DNA from: Acidovorax temperans
GTDB taxonomy: Bacteria > Pseudomonadota > Gammaproteobacteria > Burkholderiales > Burkholderiaceae_C
Assembly: GCF_006716905.1 (NCBI RefSeq)
Contig: NZ_VFPV01000002.1
Coordinates: 1,330,501 to 1,394,500, forward strand
DNA length: 64,000 bases
Reading direction: 5' to 3'
The position numbers were made by a program, and so were the translations under genes. This document shows positions 17,073 through 25,544 of this stretch, one piece after another. Below the pieces are notes generated by a model that worked only from the letters and a program-made list of their open reading frames with translations, made no database searches and was not told where the DNA came from. Each line of letters begins with the position of its first letter. The stretch's first letter is position 1.

Positions 17073-19562
17073 ATGTTCCCACACGATCTGTTTTCAGGGG
17101 CGCCCGATGAGTCGGTGCCCCCATCCGCTGCTGCACCATTGGGCGTGCCTGCTTCGTCGCCCTTGCTGGCTGGCCTCAACCCCGAACAACTCGCCGCCGT
17201 CACCCTGCCCAACGGGCACGCCTTGATTCTGGCGGGCGCGGGCTCGGGCAAGACGCGCGTGCTCACCACCCGCATCGCGTGGCTGCTGCAAAACGGCCAC
17301 GCTACGCCCGGCGGCATTTTGGCCGTCACCTTCACCAACAAGGCCGCCAAGGAAATGGTGGCGCGCCTCACCGCCATGCTGCCGGTGAACGTGCGCGGCA
17401 TGTGGATTGGCACCTTCCATGGCCTGTGCAACCGCCTTTTGCGCGCACACCACAAGGCTGCGGGCCTGCCGCAGGCGTTCCAGATTCTGGATACGCAAGA
17501 CCAGCTCTCCGCCATCAAGCGGCTGTGCAAGCAGTTCAATGTGGATGAGGAGCGCTTTCCGCCCAAGCAGCTCGCCTACTTCATTGCGGGCTGCAAGGAA
17601 GAGGGCATGCGCCCCGGCGATGTGCCCGCGCACGATGCCGATGGCCGCAAGAAGATCGAGCTGTACCAGCTCTACGAAGAACAGTGCCAGCGCGAAGGCG
17701 TGGTGGATTTTGGCGAGCTGATGCTGCGCTCTTACGAGCTGCTGCGCGACAACGATCCCATCCGCGAGCATTACCAGCGGCGCTTCCGCCACATCCTGGT
17801 CGATGAGTTTCAGGACACCAACCGCCTGCAGTACCTGTGGCTCAAGCAGATTGCGGGCGACGAAGTGGCGGGCCGCCTGCAAAGCCACGCCAGCGTGATG
17901 GCCGTGGGCGACGACGACCAGAGCATCTACGCCTTTCGCGGCGCGCGCGTGGGCAACATGGCCGACTTTGTTCGCGAGTTTGACGTGCAGCACCAGATCA
18001 AGCTGGAGCAGAACTACCGCAGCTACAGCAACATCCTCGACTCCGCCAACCACCTCATCAGCCACAACAGCCGCCGCCTGGGCAAGAACCTGCGCACCAC
18101 GCAGGGCGCGGGCGAGCCCGTGCGCGTGTACGAGGCCAGCTCTGACCTGGCCGAGGCGCAGTGGATGGTGGACGAGATCAAGCAACTGGTGCGCAGCGAC
18201 GGCTTTGAGCGCAAGGAAATCGCTGTGCTCTACCGCAGCAACGCGCAAAGCCGGGTGATCGAATCGGCCCTGTTCAATGCCAGCGTGCCCTACCGCGTGT
18301 ACGGCGGCCTGCGCTTTTTTGAACGCGCAGAAATCAAGCACGCGCTGGCCTACCTGCGCCTGCTGGAGAACCCGAACGACGACACCAGCTTTTTGCGCGT
18401 CGTCAATTTCCCGCCGCGCGGCATTGGCGCGCGCAGCATTGAAGTGCTGCAAGACGCAGCCCGCGCCGCAGGCTGCTCGTTGCACGATGCCGTGAGCGCC
18501 GTGCCGGGCAAGGCCGGAACCAACTTCAAGGCCTTCGTCGCCATGATCGACGTGCTGCGCGAGCAGACCGAAGGCCAGTCGCTGCGCGGCATCATCGAGC
18601 AGATGCTGGAATCTAGCGGGCTGGTGGAGCACTTCCGTACCGAAAAAGAAGGCGCAGACCGCATCGAGAACTTGCAGGAACTGGTCAACGCCGCCGAAAG
18701 CTTCGTCACGCAAGAAGGCTTTGGCCGCGATGCCGTGGCCCTGCCGCTGGATGAGCACGGCCAGCCGCTCACGCAGAGCGTGCCCACCCAAAGCCCGGTA
18801 TGCCAAGGCCTGGACCCGAACGCCCCGGTGCTGGACGAGCCGCTCAAGCCCACGAACCCCGCCACCCCCGCAGGCATCATCGACGCCGACACGGGCGAAA
18901 CCCTCTCGCCGCTGGTCGCCTTCCTCACCCATGCCGCGCTGGAGGCGGGCGACAACCAGGCCCAGGCCGGGCAAGACGCCGTGCAGCTCATGACCGTGCA
19001 CGCCAGCAAGGGGCTGGAGTTTGACGGCGTGTTCATCGGCGGCCTGGAAGAGGGCCTGTTCCCGCACGACAACTCCTCCAGCGACCGCGACGGGCTGGAA
19101 GAAGAGCGCCGCCTGATGTACGTGGCCATCACCCGCGCCCGAAAGCGCCTGTACCTCAGCCATTCGCAAACGCGCATGCTGCACGGCCAGACGCGCTACA
19201 ACGTCAAGAGCCGCTTTTTTGACGAACTGCCCGAGGAGTGCCTGAAGTGGATCACGCCCAAGCAGCAAGGCTTTGGCTCGTATGCTCCTAATTCAGGAGC
19301 TGGTAGCGCTTACCAGTCGGGCGCTAGAAGCCAATTTGGCTTCAAGTCTGAAACCTTTGCCAGCCCGCCGGTGCCCCCACAAAAAGCGGCACCTTCGCAC
19401 GGCCTGCGCGCAGGTCTGGCCGTGTTCCACACCAAGTTTGGCGAAGGCAAGGTGCTGGCCATTGAAGGCACGGGTGACGACGCGCGCGCCCAGGTCAATT
19501 TCCCCCGCCACGGCACCAAGTGGCTGGCGTTGAGCGTGGCGAAGCTGACGGTGGTGGATTGA
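17073..19562 (+). CDS. uvrD: UvrD/PcrA-type superfamily 1 DNA helicase
   Basis: An 829-residue protein starting MFPHDLFSGAPDES; a longer frame overlaps the divergent gene. Motifs in order: LAGAGSGKTRVL (Walker A), VTFTNKAAKEM (Ia), VDEFQDTN (II), GDDDQSIYAFRGA (III), TVHASKGLEFDGVF (V) and EERRLMYVAITRARKRLYLS (VI). The C-terminus, GLAVFHTKFGEGKVLAIEG, is the Tudor-like UvrD tail that binds partners such as RNA polymerase. It unwinds DNA 3'-5' in excision and mismatch repair. The flexible segment before the tail contains a copy of the palindromic repeat (residues ~740-755). Confidence 0.93.
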   Translation: MFPHDLFSGAPDESVPPSAAAPLGVPASSPLLAGLNPEQLAAVTLPNGHALILAGAGSGKTRVLTTRIAWLLQNGHATPGGILAVTFTNKAAKEMVARLTAMLPVNVRGMWIGTFHGLCNRLLRAHHKAAGLPQAFQILDTQDQLSAIKRLCKQFNVDEERFPPKQLAYFIAGCKEEGMRPGDVPAHDADGRKKIELYQLYEEQCQREGVVDFGELMLRSYELLRDNDPIREHYQRRFRHILVDEFQDTNRLQYLWLKQIAGDEVAGRLQSHASVMAVGDDDQSIYAFRGARVGNMADFVREFDVQHQIKLEQNYRSYSNILDSANHLISHNSRRLGKNLRTTQGAGEPVRVYEASSDLAEAQWMVDEIKQLVRSDGFERKEIAVLYRSNAQSRVIESALFNASVPYRVYGGLRFFERAEIKHALAYLRLLENPNDDTSFLRVVNFPPRGIGARSIEVLQDAARAAGCSLHDAVSAVPGKAGTNFKAFVAMIDVLREQTEGQSLRGIIEQMLESSGLVEHFRTEKEGADRIENLQELVNAAESFVTQEGFGRDAVALPLDEHGQPLTQSVPTQSPVCQGLDPNAPVLDEPLKPTNPATPAGIIDADTGETLSPLVAFLTHAALEAGDNQAQAGQDAVQLMTVHASKGLEFDGVFIGGLEEGLFPHDNSSSDRDGLEEERRLMYVAITRARKRLYLSHSQTRMLHGQTRYNVKSRFFDELPEECLKWITPKQQGFGSYAPNSGAGSAYQSGARSQFGFKSETFASPPVPPQKAAPSHGLRAGLAVFHTKFGEGKVLAIEGTGDDARAQVNFPRHGTKWLALSVAKLTVVD
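19290..19337. repeat. palindromic element copy 3, inside uvrD
   Basis: AATTCAGGAGCTGGTAGCGC, then TTACCAGTCG, then GGCGCTAGAAGCCAATTT follows the full family layout. It is translated as NSGAGSAYQSGARSQF, in the same frame as the fdsA copy, and lies in the linker before the C-terminal Tudor-like tail. Confidence 0.8.
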
Positions 19563-19574
19563 GCCACGGCAATC

Positions 19575-19728
19575 GGCGTTGTTGCACAAATGCCGGTCGC
19601 AGCTGATGTCGGCTCGGGAGATGAGAGAGACGAGCTGGGGTCGGGTTAAGTACCGCACAACGAACTGGAAGGCTTACAACGCAGCGTTGAAGGCGCGAGG
19701 TGAGCTGACCATTTGGCTCGATAGGGAT
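19575..19728 (+). mobile_element. truncated IS903-type (IS5 family) element, left end only
   Basis: These 154 bases appear identical to the first 154 bases of the complete copy at 22375-22528, including the terminal repeat and the start of the transposase reading frame. The fragment stops exactly where the IS3 element begins, so insertion or an adjacent deletion removed its remainder. Confidence 0.9.
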
Positions 19729-19767
19729 TGAGGTTGCCCCTGAATTTCGGAGCGCTTAGCCCGGGTT

Positions 19768-20640
19768 TCATGCGGCGTTCTTGCGCTGAGCCGCCAGCCA
19801 GCGTTGCTCGTATTGCATGGGGCTGAGATAGCCCAGCGCCGAATGCAGACGAGAGTGATTGTAGAAGGCCATCCAGTTCAGAATGGCTGTCCTGGCCTGC
19901 TCTCGGGTGGCAAACCTTTGCCCCAGCACGCAAGCCACCTTCAGATGGCCCCAGAAGCTCTCCGTGGGCGCGTTGTCCCAGCAGTTGCCCTTGCGGCTCA
20001 TGGATGAACTGATACCCCAGGCCTTCATCGTGGTCTGGAACTCATGGCTGCAGTACTGGCTGCCGCGGTCGCTGTGGAAGATCAGCCCCTTGGCTGGCCT
20101 GCGGCGCCAGCAGGCCATCAGCAGCGCGTCTTTGACCAGGCTGGTCTGCATGTGCGGCTGCATGCTCCAGCCCACCACCTGGCGGCTGTGCAGGTCAAGC
20201 ACCGCAGCCAGGTACAGCCACCCCTCATCGGTGGGGATGTAAGTGATGTCGCCGCTCCACAGCAGATTGGGCGCCTCGGGGTTGAAGCGCCGCTGCACGA
20301 GATCCGGCGCCACCGGCAGGTGGTGCTTGCTGTCGGTGGTAACGACGAACTTCTTCTTGGTGCGCGCCTTGATCCCGTGGCGCTGCATCAGCACGCGCAC
20401 ACGCTCTTTGCCCACGCGGATGCCCCTGGCCAACAGCTCCTTGTGCATGCGGGGCCAACCGTACTCGCCTTTGATCTCCGCGTGAATGGCACGTATGTGC
20501 GCCAGCAAGGCTTCGTCGCTCTGAAACCGGCTGGGGCAATGATCAGGTTCACCCTGACCTCGCTTCCAGTTGAAGTACCCGCTGGTGCTGATCTCCAGCA
20601 CCTCGCACATCAGGCTCACAGGCCATGCCTTGCCGCTCAT
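19768..20640 (-). CDS. IS3-family transposase OrfB
   Basis: From the ATG at 20640 the frame gives 290 residues with a DDE core: WSGDITYIPT (first D), FHSDRGSQYCS (second D) and ESFWGHLK (E), with the HTH_21-like EVLEISTSGYF and GEYGWPRMHKEL upstream. The frame also extends upstream into orfA. The active transposase is expected to be an OrfAB fusion made by -1 slippage on the A7 run (complement of 20694-20700), A AAA AAA in the OrfA frame. Its ATG also overlaps the orfA stop as ATGA. Confidence 0.9.
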   Translation of the reverse strand: MSGKAWPVSLMCEVLEISTSGYFNWKRGQGEPDHCPSRFQSDEALLAHIRAIHAEIKGEYGWPRMHKELLARGIRVGKERVRVLMQRHGIKARTKKKFVVTTDSKHHLPVAPDLVQRRFNPEAPNLLWSGDITYIPTDEGWLYLAAVLDLHSRQVVGWSMQPHMQTSLVKDALLMACWRRRPAKGLIFHSDRGSQYCSHEFQTTMKAWGISSSMSRKGNCWDNAPTESFWGHLKVACVLGQRFATREQARTAILNWMAFYNHSRLHSALGYLSPMQYEQRWLAAQRKNAA

Positions 20641-20999
20641 TTGCCGGACCCAAGCGTACTTTGCAGCACATCCTGCGCAAAGTACGCTGCGGCTTTTTTT
20701 GCGATGTCGCGCTCCATCTTCAGGCGAGCCACCTCGGCCCTCAAACGCGCAAGCTCCATCTGTTCGGCTGTGACCACCGGGGCCTTCTGGCTCGGCACAA
20801 CACCGCCCAATTGCCCCTTGGCATCCAGGCGAACCCAGTTGGACACATTTGATGACGGGATGCCCAGCACCTTGGCCACCACCGCCCCAGACTGCCCGGC
20901 CTTGACCTGCCTGACAGCCTCCAGTTTGTACTCCAGGGTGTACTTGCCACGTACCTGCTTGTCGACCATTTCTTCGCTCCTTTCCAGCATTGTGGTCAT
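20637..20999 (-). CDS. IS3-family transposase OrfA
   Basis: A 120-residue helix-turn-helix protein: EYKLEAVRQVKAGQSGAVVA with GIPSSNVSNWVR is the DNA-binding part, and ELARLRAEVARLKMERDIAK is a leucine-zipper-like coiled coil. The A7 slippery run lies within the codons for AKKAAAY. OrfA usually binds the IS ends and represses transposition. Confidence 0.9.
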   Translation of the reverse strand: MTTMLERSEEMVDKQVRGKYTLEYKLEAVRQVKAGQSGAVVAKVLGIPSSNVSNWVRLDAKGQLGGVVPSQKAPVVTAEQMELARLRAEVARLKMERDIAKKAAAYFAQDVLQSTLGSGK

Positions 21000-21033
21000 G
21001 AGCTAAGAACTCCACTTTTCGGGGGCAACCTCA

Positions 21034-21371
21034 CCCGTCAGGGGGGCGGCAACCATCAATACATAAAGACTTCCGTGTGTAAAGTGCGCAACCCATTGCT
21101 GAAAAGACGAAATAGAAGCGAGAGGTGGCGGAGCCCGGTTAAAGGCCCGGACGACGATTCGCACGAGGACCAAAGCAAATACCGTTACGCCCACCCAGCG
21201 ATGCCAGTCAAATAAATCTTTGCGGTTAGATGCCTCTTCGGGCGTGTTGCCGAGCGTCAAGCCTAATACGACGGCGACGATCAGAGTCAGAGCCACCACC
21301 CAGTGCAGTGCGACGGTCGGATGTCCATAACGCCCAATCCCATTGGCATCCTGATCAGACACAAAATCCAC
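21034..21371 (-). pseudogene. cytochrome b561, C-terminus removed by the IS3 element
   Basis: About 113 codons remain from a GTG at 21371. RYGHPTVALHWVVALTLIVA carries the first haem-ligand histidine of di-haem b561 proteins, and FDWHRWVGVTVFALVLVRIV the next. The frame enters the IS3 element after PLTGE, so the last third, including further haem ligands, is missing. It was probably the third gene of the adjacent copper operon. The exact start is uncertain. Confidence 0.8.
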
Positions 21372-21386
21372 CCGTCAATCTTGTTG

Positions 21387-22091
21387 CTAGAAAATCAAGC
21401 GCAAGCCGGCGCGAACCGTGGTGGCTGGTCTCTGCCCGCCCGATTGCGCGCGCGGATAGAAGGTTCGTGAAACATCGACATATGGCGCGAACTGGCGGTT
21501 GAACTCGTATCGCGCCTGAAGGCCGACATCGGTCTGGTAGGGTCCCCTGCGCACGGTTGCATCAAGGTTCGAGGCCGACCACTCCACATTGATGTACGGA
21601 CGCGCGATGAAACGATTCGTCAGCAAAAAGTCGTTCTCGAACCGGGTGCGCGCAGACACCTTGCCATCGTCGCGAACAAACAGTTTCAGGTCCACGTCAA
21701 AGGCATAGGGCGCGAGGCCGCGCACGCCAACGGCGAGGTAAGTGCGCTGACCGGGCCGCTCGTCACGACGCAGGCCCACCTGCGCGTCCCAAAACGGGGC
21801 GATGTAGCGGCCGTAGAGCAGTTGCAGTTCCGCAGCTTCGGTTCGACCCCCCGCGCGTTCTCCGTCAAACTGATACCACAGGCGGTTGAAGTCGCCACCG
21901 ATCCAGCCGTCCACATTGAATGACTGGCTTGAGCCCGCCTGGCCGCGTATCTTACCGGTTCCGGCTTCGACCCTGGTGTAGGAGTAAATCGACTCGTCTT
22001 CCATGGCCTGAGCAGACAGGGCGGACAAGCCGAGGGCCGCAGCGACGAGCCAGCGCAGCGATGCTATTTGTTGGGGATAGTTGTTGGTCAT
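21387..22091 (-). CDS. copB: copper resistance protein B (outer membrane)
   Basis: A 234-residue protein with a signal peptide (MTNNYPQQIASLRWLVAAAL to SAQA). The mature part has the CopB/PcoB blocks GGDFNRLWYQFDGE, ELQLLYGRYIAPFWDAQVG, GVRGLAPYAFDVDLKLFV and QARYEFNRQFAPYVDVSRTF, and ends in an aromatic residue as beta-barrels do. It appears intact but lies between truncated copA and cytochrome b561 genes, with no sensor kinase or regulator, so it is probably a stranded remnant of an acquired copper operon. Its N-terminal Met/His-rich metal-binding region is very short. Confidence 0.88.
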   Translation of the reverse strand: MTNNYPQQIASLRWLVAAALGLSALSAQAMEDESIYSYTRVEAGTGKIRGQAGSSQSFNVDGWIGGDFNRLWYQFDGERAGGRTEAAELQLLYGRYIAPFWDAQVGLRRDERPGQRTYLAVGVRGLAPYAFDVDLKLFVRDDGKVSARTRFENDFLLTNRFIARPYINVEWSASNLDATVRRGPYQTDVGLQARYEFNRQFAPYVDVSRTFYPRAQSGGQRPATTVRAGLRLIF

Positions 22092-22099
22092 GGCAAGGT

Positions 22100-22374
22100 T
22101 CAGGCTACTTCGACGAGACGCATCATGCCGGTCGCTGCGTGGTAAAAAAGATGACAGTGGAAGGCCCAGGTACCTTCATCTTCGTAGGTGACATCAAGCT
22201 CCACCGTTTGCGCCGGTGGCACGATGATGGTGTGCTTGCGCGGACCGAAGGCGCCATTGCCATTGACCAGTTCCATAAATACACCATGCAGGTGCATGGG
22301 GTGCTCCATCATGGTTTCGTTGACCATCTTGATGCGTACACGCTCCCCAAGGCCTATCTTGAAGGGCTTGGCGT
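22100..22374 (-). pseudogene. copA: copper resistance protein A (multicopper oxidase), C-terminal fragment
   Basis: About 90 codons of the last cupredoxin domain remain. HPMHLHGVFMELVNGNG and HCHLFYHAATGMM are the paired copper-ligand motifs of CopA/PcoA oxidases. The 5' part of the gene was replaced by the IS903-type element at 22375. It precedes copB by 8 bases, the native operon order. Confidence 0.9.
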
Positions 22375-23407
22375 GGCGTTGTTGCACAAATGCCGGTCGC
22401 AGCTGATGTCGGCTCGGGAGATGAGAGAGACGAGCTGGGGTCGGGTTAAGTACCGCACAACGAACTGGAAGGCTTACAACGCAGCGTTGAAGGCGCGAGG
22501 TGAGCTGACCATTTGGCTCGATAGGGATATGCAGTGGCTAGCTCAGCCCACGGGCAAGCGTGGTCGTTGCCAAAAATTCTCAGATGCGGCCATTCAGTTT
22601 TGCCTGACCATCAAGTGCTTGTTTGGCCAGCCCTTGCGCCAGACACTGGGCCTGGTTGAGTCGCTATTGGGTATGGCAGGCCTGGATTGGCCAGTGCCCG
22701 ACTACAGCACGGTGTGTCGCAGGCAAAAGAGCTTGGATGTGCAGGTGCGCTACCGTGCAAGTGACAAAGGCTTGCACATGCTGGCCGACTCCACGGGCAT
22801 CAAGTTCTTGGGCGAAGGTGAGTGGAAAACCAAAAAGCACGGCGCACAGCGGCGCCGCCAGTGGCGCAAGGTGCATCTGGGTATTGATGCCCAGACACTG
22901 CAGATTCGGGCCATCGCAGTAACAACCAATGAAGTGGGCGACTCGCCCATGGCAGCAGACCTGCTAGGTCAAATTCCAAGCAATGAAGAGATAGCTAGCT
23001 TTACCGGTGATGGGGCGTACGACACGCAGGATGTACATAAGGCGTGCTACCTGCGGGGAGCCATTCCAATCATCCCGCCGCGCAAAGGAGCGAAGCTGCG
23101 CAAAGGGCTGGCATTTGCTCACCGCAATGAAGCGGTCAAGGCGTGTAGGCAGTTGGGGCGGGCTATCTGGAAACGCTGGAGCGGCTACCACCGAAGGTCA
23201 TTGGTGGAGACCAAGATGAATTGCTTCAAGCGCCTGGGCGAGAAGGTCATGGCCAGGACGTTTGAGCGCCAGGTGACCGAGCTGCACATCCGAGCTTCAA
23301 TCCTCAATCAATTTACCGCTCTGGGCACGCCCCAGACGGTCGCTGCTGCGTAAATCTATTTGGGATTGGGGATGCCTTGGCCTATGGCCGATTTATGCAA
23401 CAAAGCC
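22375..23407 (+). mobile_element. IS5-family element, IS903 group, complete
   Basis: A 1033-base element. The left end GGCGTTGTTGCACAAA and the complement of the right end, GGCTTTGTTGCATAAA, match in 14 of 16 bases and resemble the IS903 terminus. One transposase gene fills it. Flanking 9-mers (GCTTGGCGT and AGTGGGTGC) are not duplicated, so it did not arrive here by simple insertion or the flank has been altered. It is in direct orientation to the truncated copy at 19575. Confidence 0.9.
22406..23353 (+). CDS. IS903-group transposase (IS5 family)
   Basis: A 315-residue protein from the ATG at 22406 (MSAREMRETSWGRVKYRTTN). DDE residues are visible in MLADSTGIKFLGEGEW, TGDGAYDTQDVHKACY and RRSLVETKMNCFKRLGEK. 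It appears intact. A longer frame running in from the left crosses the IS end and the copper genes and is not real. Confidence 0.93.
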   Translation: MSAREMRETSWGRVKYRTTNWKAYNAALKARGELTIWLDRDMQWLAQPTGKRGRCQKFSDAAIQFCLTIKCLFGQPLRQTLGLVESLLGMAGLDWPVPDYSTVCRRQKSLDVQVRYRASDKGLHMLADSTGIKFLGEGEWKTKKHGAQRRRQWRKVHLGIDAQTLQIRAIAVTTNEVGDSPMAADLLGQIPSNEEIASFTGDGAYDTQDVHKACYLRGAIPIIPPRKGAKLRKGLAFAHRNEAVKACRQLGRAIWKRWSGYHRRSLVETKMNCFKRLGEKVMARTFERQVTELHIRASILNQFTALGTPQTVAAA

Positions 23408-23478
23408 TAGTGGGTGCGCCGGGTTCGCTCGATCGCCTTGCTTACCGCGTCAAGGGCTATTGCGCGGGGCTCGGTAGA

Positions 23479-24339
23479 TCAAAACTCCAGGTTGTCAATC
23501 AGCCGCGTGCTGCCCAGCCGGGCTGCGCCCAGGGCTACCAGGGTGCCGGGGCCGTCGTGGGCGGTGGCGGGTTGCAGGTCGGCGCGGCGGCGCACGGTGA
23601 GGTAGTCGGGCTGCCAGCCACGGGCGCGCAGCACGTCCATGGCCTGCGCCTCCAGCGCGTGGGGTGGGGCGGTGAGGTCGCTGTGTTGCAGGGCCTGCAG
23701 CCAGCGTTCACTCAGGTGTTGCAGGGCTTGCGACAGGGCCACGGCTTCCTGGCGCTCTTGCAGGCTTAGGTACCCGTTGCGCGAGCTCAGGGCCAGGCCA
23801 TCGGGTGCGCGGGCAGTGTCGCCCGCCACGATGGTGATGGGCAGCGCAAACTGCTGCACCATCTGGCGGATGACCATGAGCTGCTGGTAGTCCTTCTTGC
23901 CAAACACGGCCACGCCGCCGGTTTGGCCCAGCACGCAGGCAAACAGCTTCATCACCACGGTGGCTACGCCGGTGAAAAAGCCGGGGCGAAAGTGGCCTTC
24001 CAGCAGGTCGGCCAGGGCGGGGTCGGGGTGCACCTTGAAGGTTTGCGGCTGGGGGTACAGGTCGGCCTCGCGCGGGGCAAACAGCACGTCGCAGCCTGCG
24101 GCTTGCAGGGCGGCGCAGTCGGCTTCCCAGGTGCGGGGGTAGCTGTCAAAGTCTTCGTGGGGCAAGAACTGCAGGCGGTTCACAAAGATGCTGGCCACCG
24201 TCACATCGCCCAGGGGCTTGGCCTGGCGCACCAGGCTGATGTGGCCTTCGTGCAGGTTGCCCATGGTGGGCACAAAGGCGGGGCGGCGGTAGGGGGCCAG
24301 GGCCTGGCGCAGTTCGTCGATGGTGTGGGTGATGAGCAT
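23479..24339 (-). CDS. panC: pantothenate synthetase
   Basis: A 286-residue protein from the ATG at 24339 ([14 protein letters not shown]); an upstream TTG would add nine residues. [19 protein letters not shown] has the nucleotidyl-transferase HxGH-like motif, [19 protein letters not shown] binds ATP, and [11 protein letters not shown] is the KMSKS-like loop. It joins pantoate and beta-alanine using ATP, the last step to vitamin B5. It follows panB by 45 bases on the same strand. Its 3' end lies only ~70 bases from the IS903-type element. Confidence 0.95.
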   Translation of the reverse strand: MLITHTIDELRQALAPYRRPAFVPTMGNLHEGHISLVRQAKPLGDVTVASIFVNRLQFLPHEDFDSYPRTWEADCAALQAAGCDVLFAPREADLYPQPQTFKVHPDPALADLLEGHFRPGFFTGVATVVMKLFACVLGQTGGVAVFGKKDYQQLMVIRQMVQQFALPITIVAGDTARAPDGLALSSRNGYLSLQERQEAVALSQALQHLSERWLQALQHSDLTAPPHALEAQAMDVLRARGWQPDYLTVRRRADLQPATAHDGPGTLVALGAARLGSTRLIDNLEF

Positions 24340-24384
24340 GGGACGGGGCTTTGTGTTCGTGTTCAAAAGGGCTTACCAGGCGAC

Positions 24385-25275
24385 TTACCAGGCGTGCAAT
24401 GCGTTGTCGGGGAAGTGGCCTTGCTTGACGGCCTGCACATAGGCTTCCATGGCCCCGCGCACGCTACACGCGTCCTGCATGAAGTTGTGGACGAATTTGG
24501 GCATCTTGCCCAGGTTCATGCCCAGCATGTCGTGCAACACCAGCACCTGGCCCGCGGTGCCGTTGCCTGCGCCAATGCCTATGGTGTGGCAGTGGGGCAG
24601 CTCGGCGGTCAGCTCTGCGGCCAGGGGGGCGGGCACCATCTCCAGCACCAGCATGGCGGCACCGGCGTTTTGCAGGTCGTGGGCGTCTTTGCGCAGGGTG
24701 CGGGCGGCCTCGTCGGTTTTGCCCTGCACGCGGTAGCCGCCCAAGGCGTGTACGGTTTGGGGCGTCAGCCCCAGGTGGGCGCACACGGGCACGCCGCGCT
24801 GCACCAAAAATTCCACCGTGGGTGCCGTCCAGCCGCCGCCTTCAAGTTTGACCATGTGGGCGCCTGCCTGCATCAGCGTGCAGGCGCTGCGCAGGGCCTG
24901 TTCGCGGCTTTCGGCGTAGGTGCCGTAGGGCAGGTCAGCCACCAGCCAGGCGGTGCCTTGCACGCGCTGCAGGCCCCGGGCCACGCTGGCGGTGTGGTAG
25001 GCCATGGTGTCGAGCGTGACGCCCACGGTGCTGGGCAGGCCCTGGCACACCATGCCAAGCGAATCGCCCACGAGGATGCAGTCCACGCCCGCTGCGTCGG
25101 CCACGGCGGCAAAGGTGGCGTCGTAGGCGGTGAGCATGGTGATTTTTTCTCCGGCCTCGCGCATCTGCGCCAGGCGCGGCAGGCTCACGGGGCGGCGCTG
25201 GGGCAGGGGCGATGCGGGCGGCAGCGTGCCGTAGGGCGTGGCGCTGGGCGGCTGGGGGGCAGTGGTGGCGGTCAT
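24385..25275 (-). CDS. panB: 3-methyl-2-oxobutanoate hydroxymethyltransferase
   Basis: A 296-residue barrel enzyme. [36 protein letters not shown] (metal-binding Asp), [10 protein letters not shown] and [20 protein letters not shown] are PanB signatures, and [20 protein letters not shown] ends the active site. It makes ketopantoate from 2-oxoisovalerate and methylene-tetrahydrofolate. The first ~30 residues are a proline-rich extension. First gene of panB-panC. Confidence 0.95.
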   Translation of the reverse strand: MTATTAPQPPSATPYGTLPPASPLPQRRPVSLPRLAQMREAGEKITMLTAYDATFAAVADAAGVDCILVGDSLGMVCQGLPSTVGVTLDTMAYHTASVARGLQRVQGTAWLVADLPYGTYAESREQALRSACTLMQAGAHMVKLEGGGWTAPTVEFLVQRGVPVCAHLGLTPQTVHALGGYRVQGKTDEAARTLRKDAHDLQNAGAAMLVLEMVPAPLAAELTAELPHCHTIGIGAGNGTAGQVLVLHDMLGMNLGKMPKFVHNFMQDACSVRGAMEAYVQAVKQGHFPDNALHAW

Positions 25276-25544
25276 GCGGGGTCACCCTTGGGGTGTTGTC
25301 TCTGAAAAAAATTGTCGCGAGTCTATGTCAGTGCGGGCCGGGCAGTGGTTGGCCTGCGGTGTGGTGGGGCCATGGCGCAAGGCGCAGCCGCTTGCGTGCT
25401 GCGGGTTGTGAGCAGGGTGTTGGCGCATGATTGGCTGCAAAATGGCTGCCGAACATGAATGAAAACCGCGCTGACGCGGTGGGTGGGCGGGGCAGTCAAA
25501 CGCAGAATTGGGGTGTAACGTTGGGTGTGAACACAGGGCAGACG

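Larger units (their letters stand above)
19729..21033 (-). mobile_element. IS3-family insertion sequence, complete
   Basis: The left end TGAGGTTGCCCCTGAA and the complement of the right end, TGAGGTTGCCCCCGAA, match in 15 of 16 bases and have the TG...CA termini of the IS3 family. Two overlapping frames encode OrfA and OrfB. Flanks show no target duplication, and the left flank is IS903 sequence while the right is a broken cytochrome gene, so the element has taken part in a rearrangement. Confidence 0.9.

Noticed and set aside
17094-19268. A 724-codon open frame antisense to uvrD
   Set aside because: Complement of a gene with all helicase motifs; no recognisable protein features.
21920-22405. 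Upstream extension of the IS903-type transposase frame
   Set aside because: It crosses the IS left end and reads antisense to the copA and copB genes; the IS-internal ATG at 22406 fits the family.
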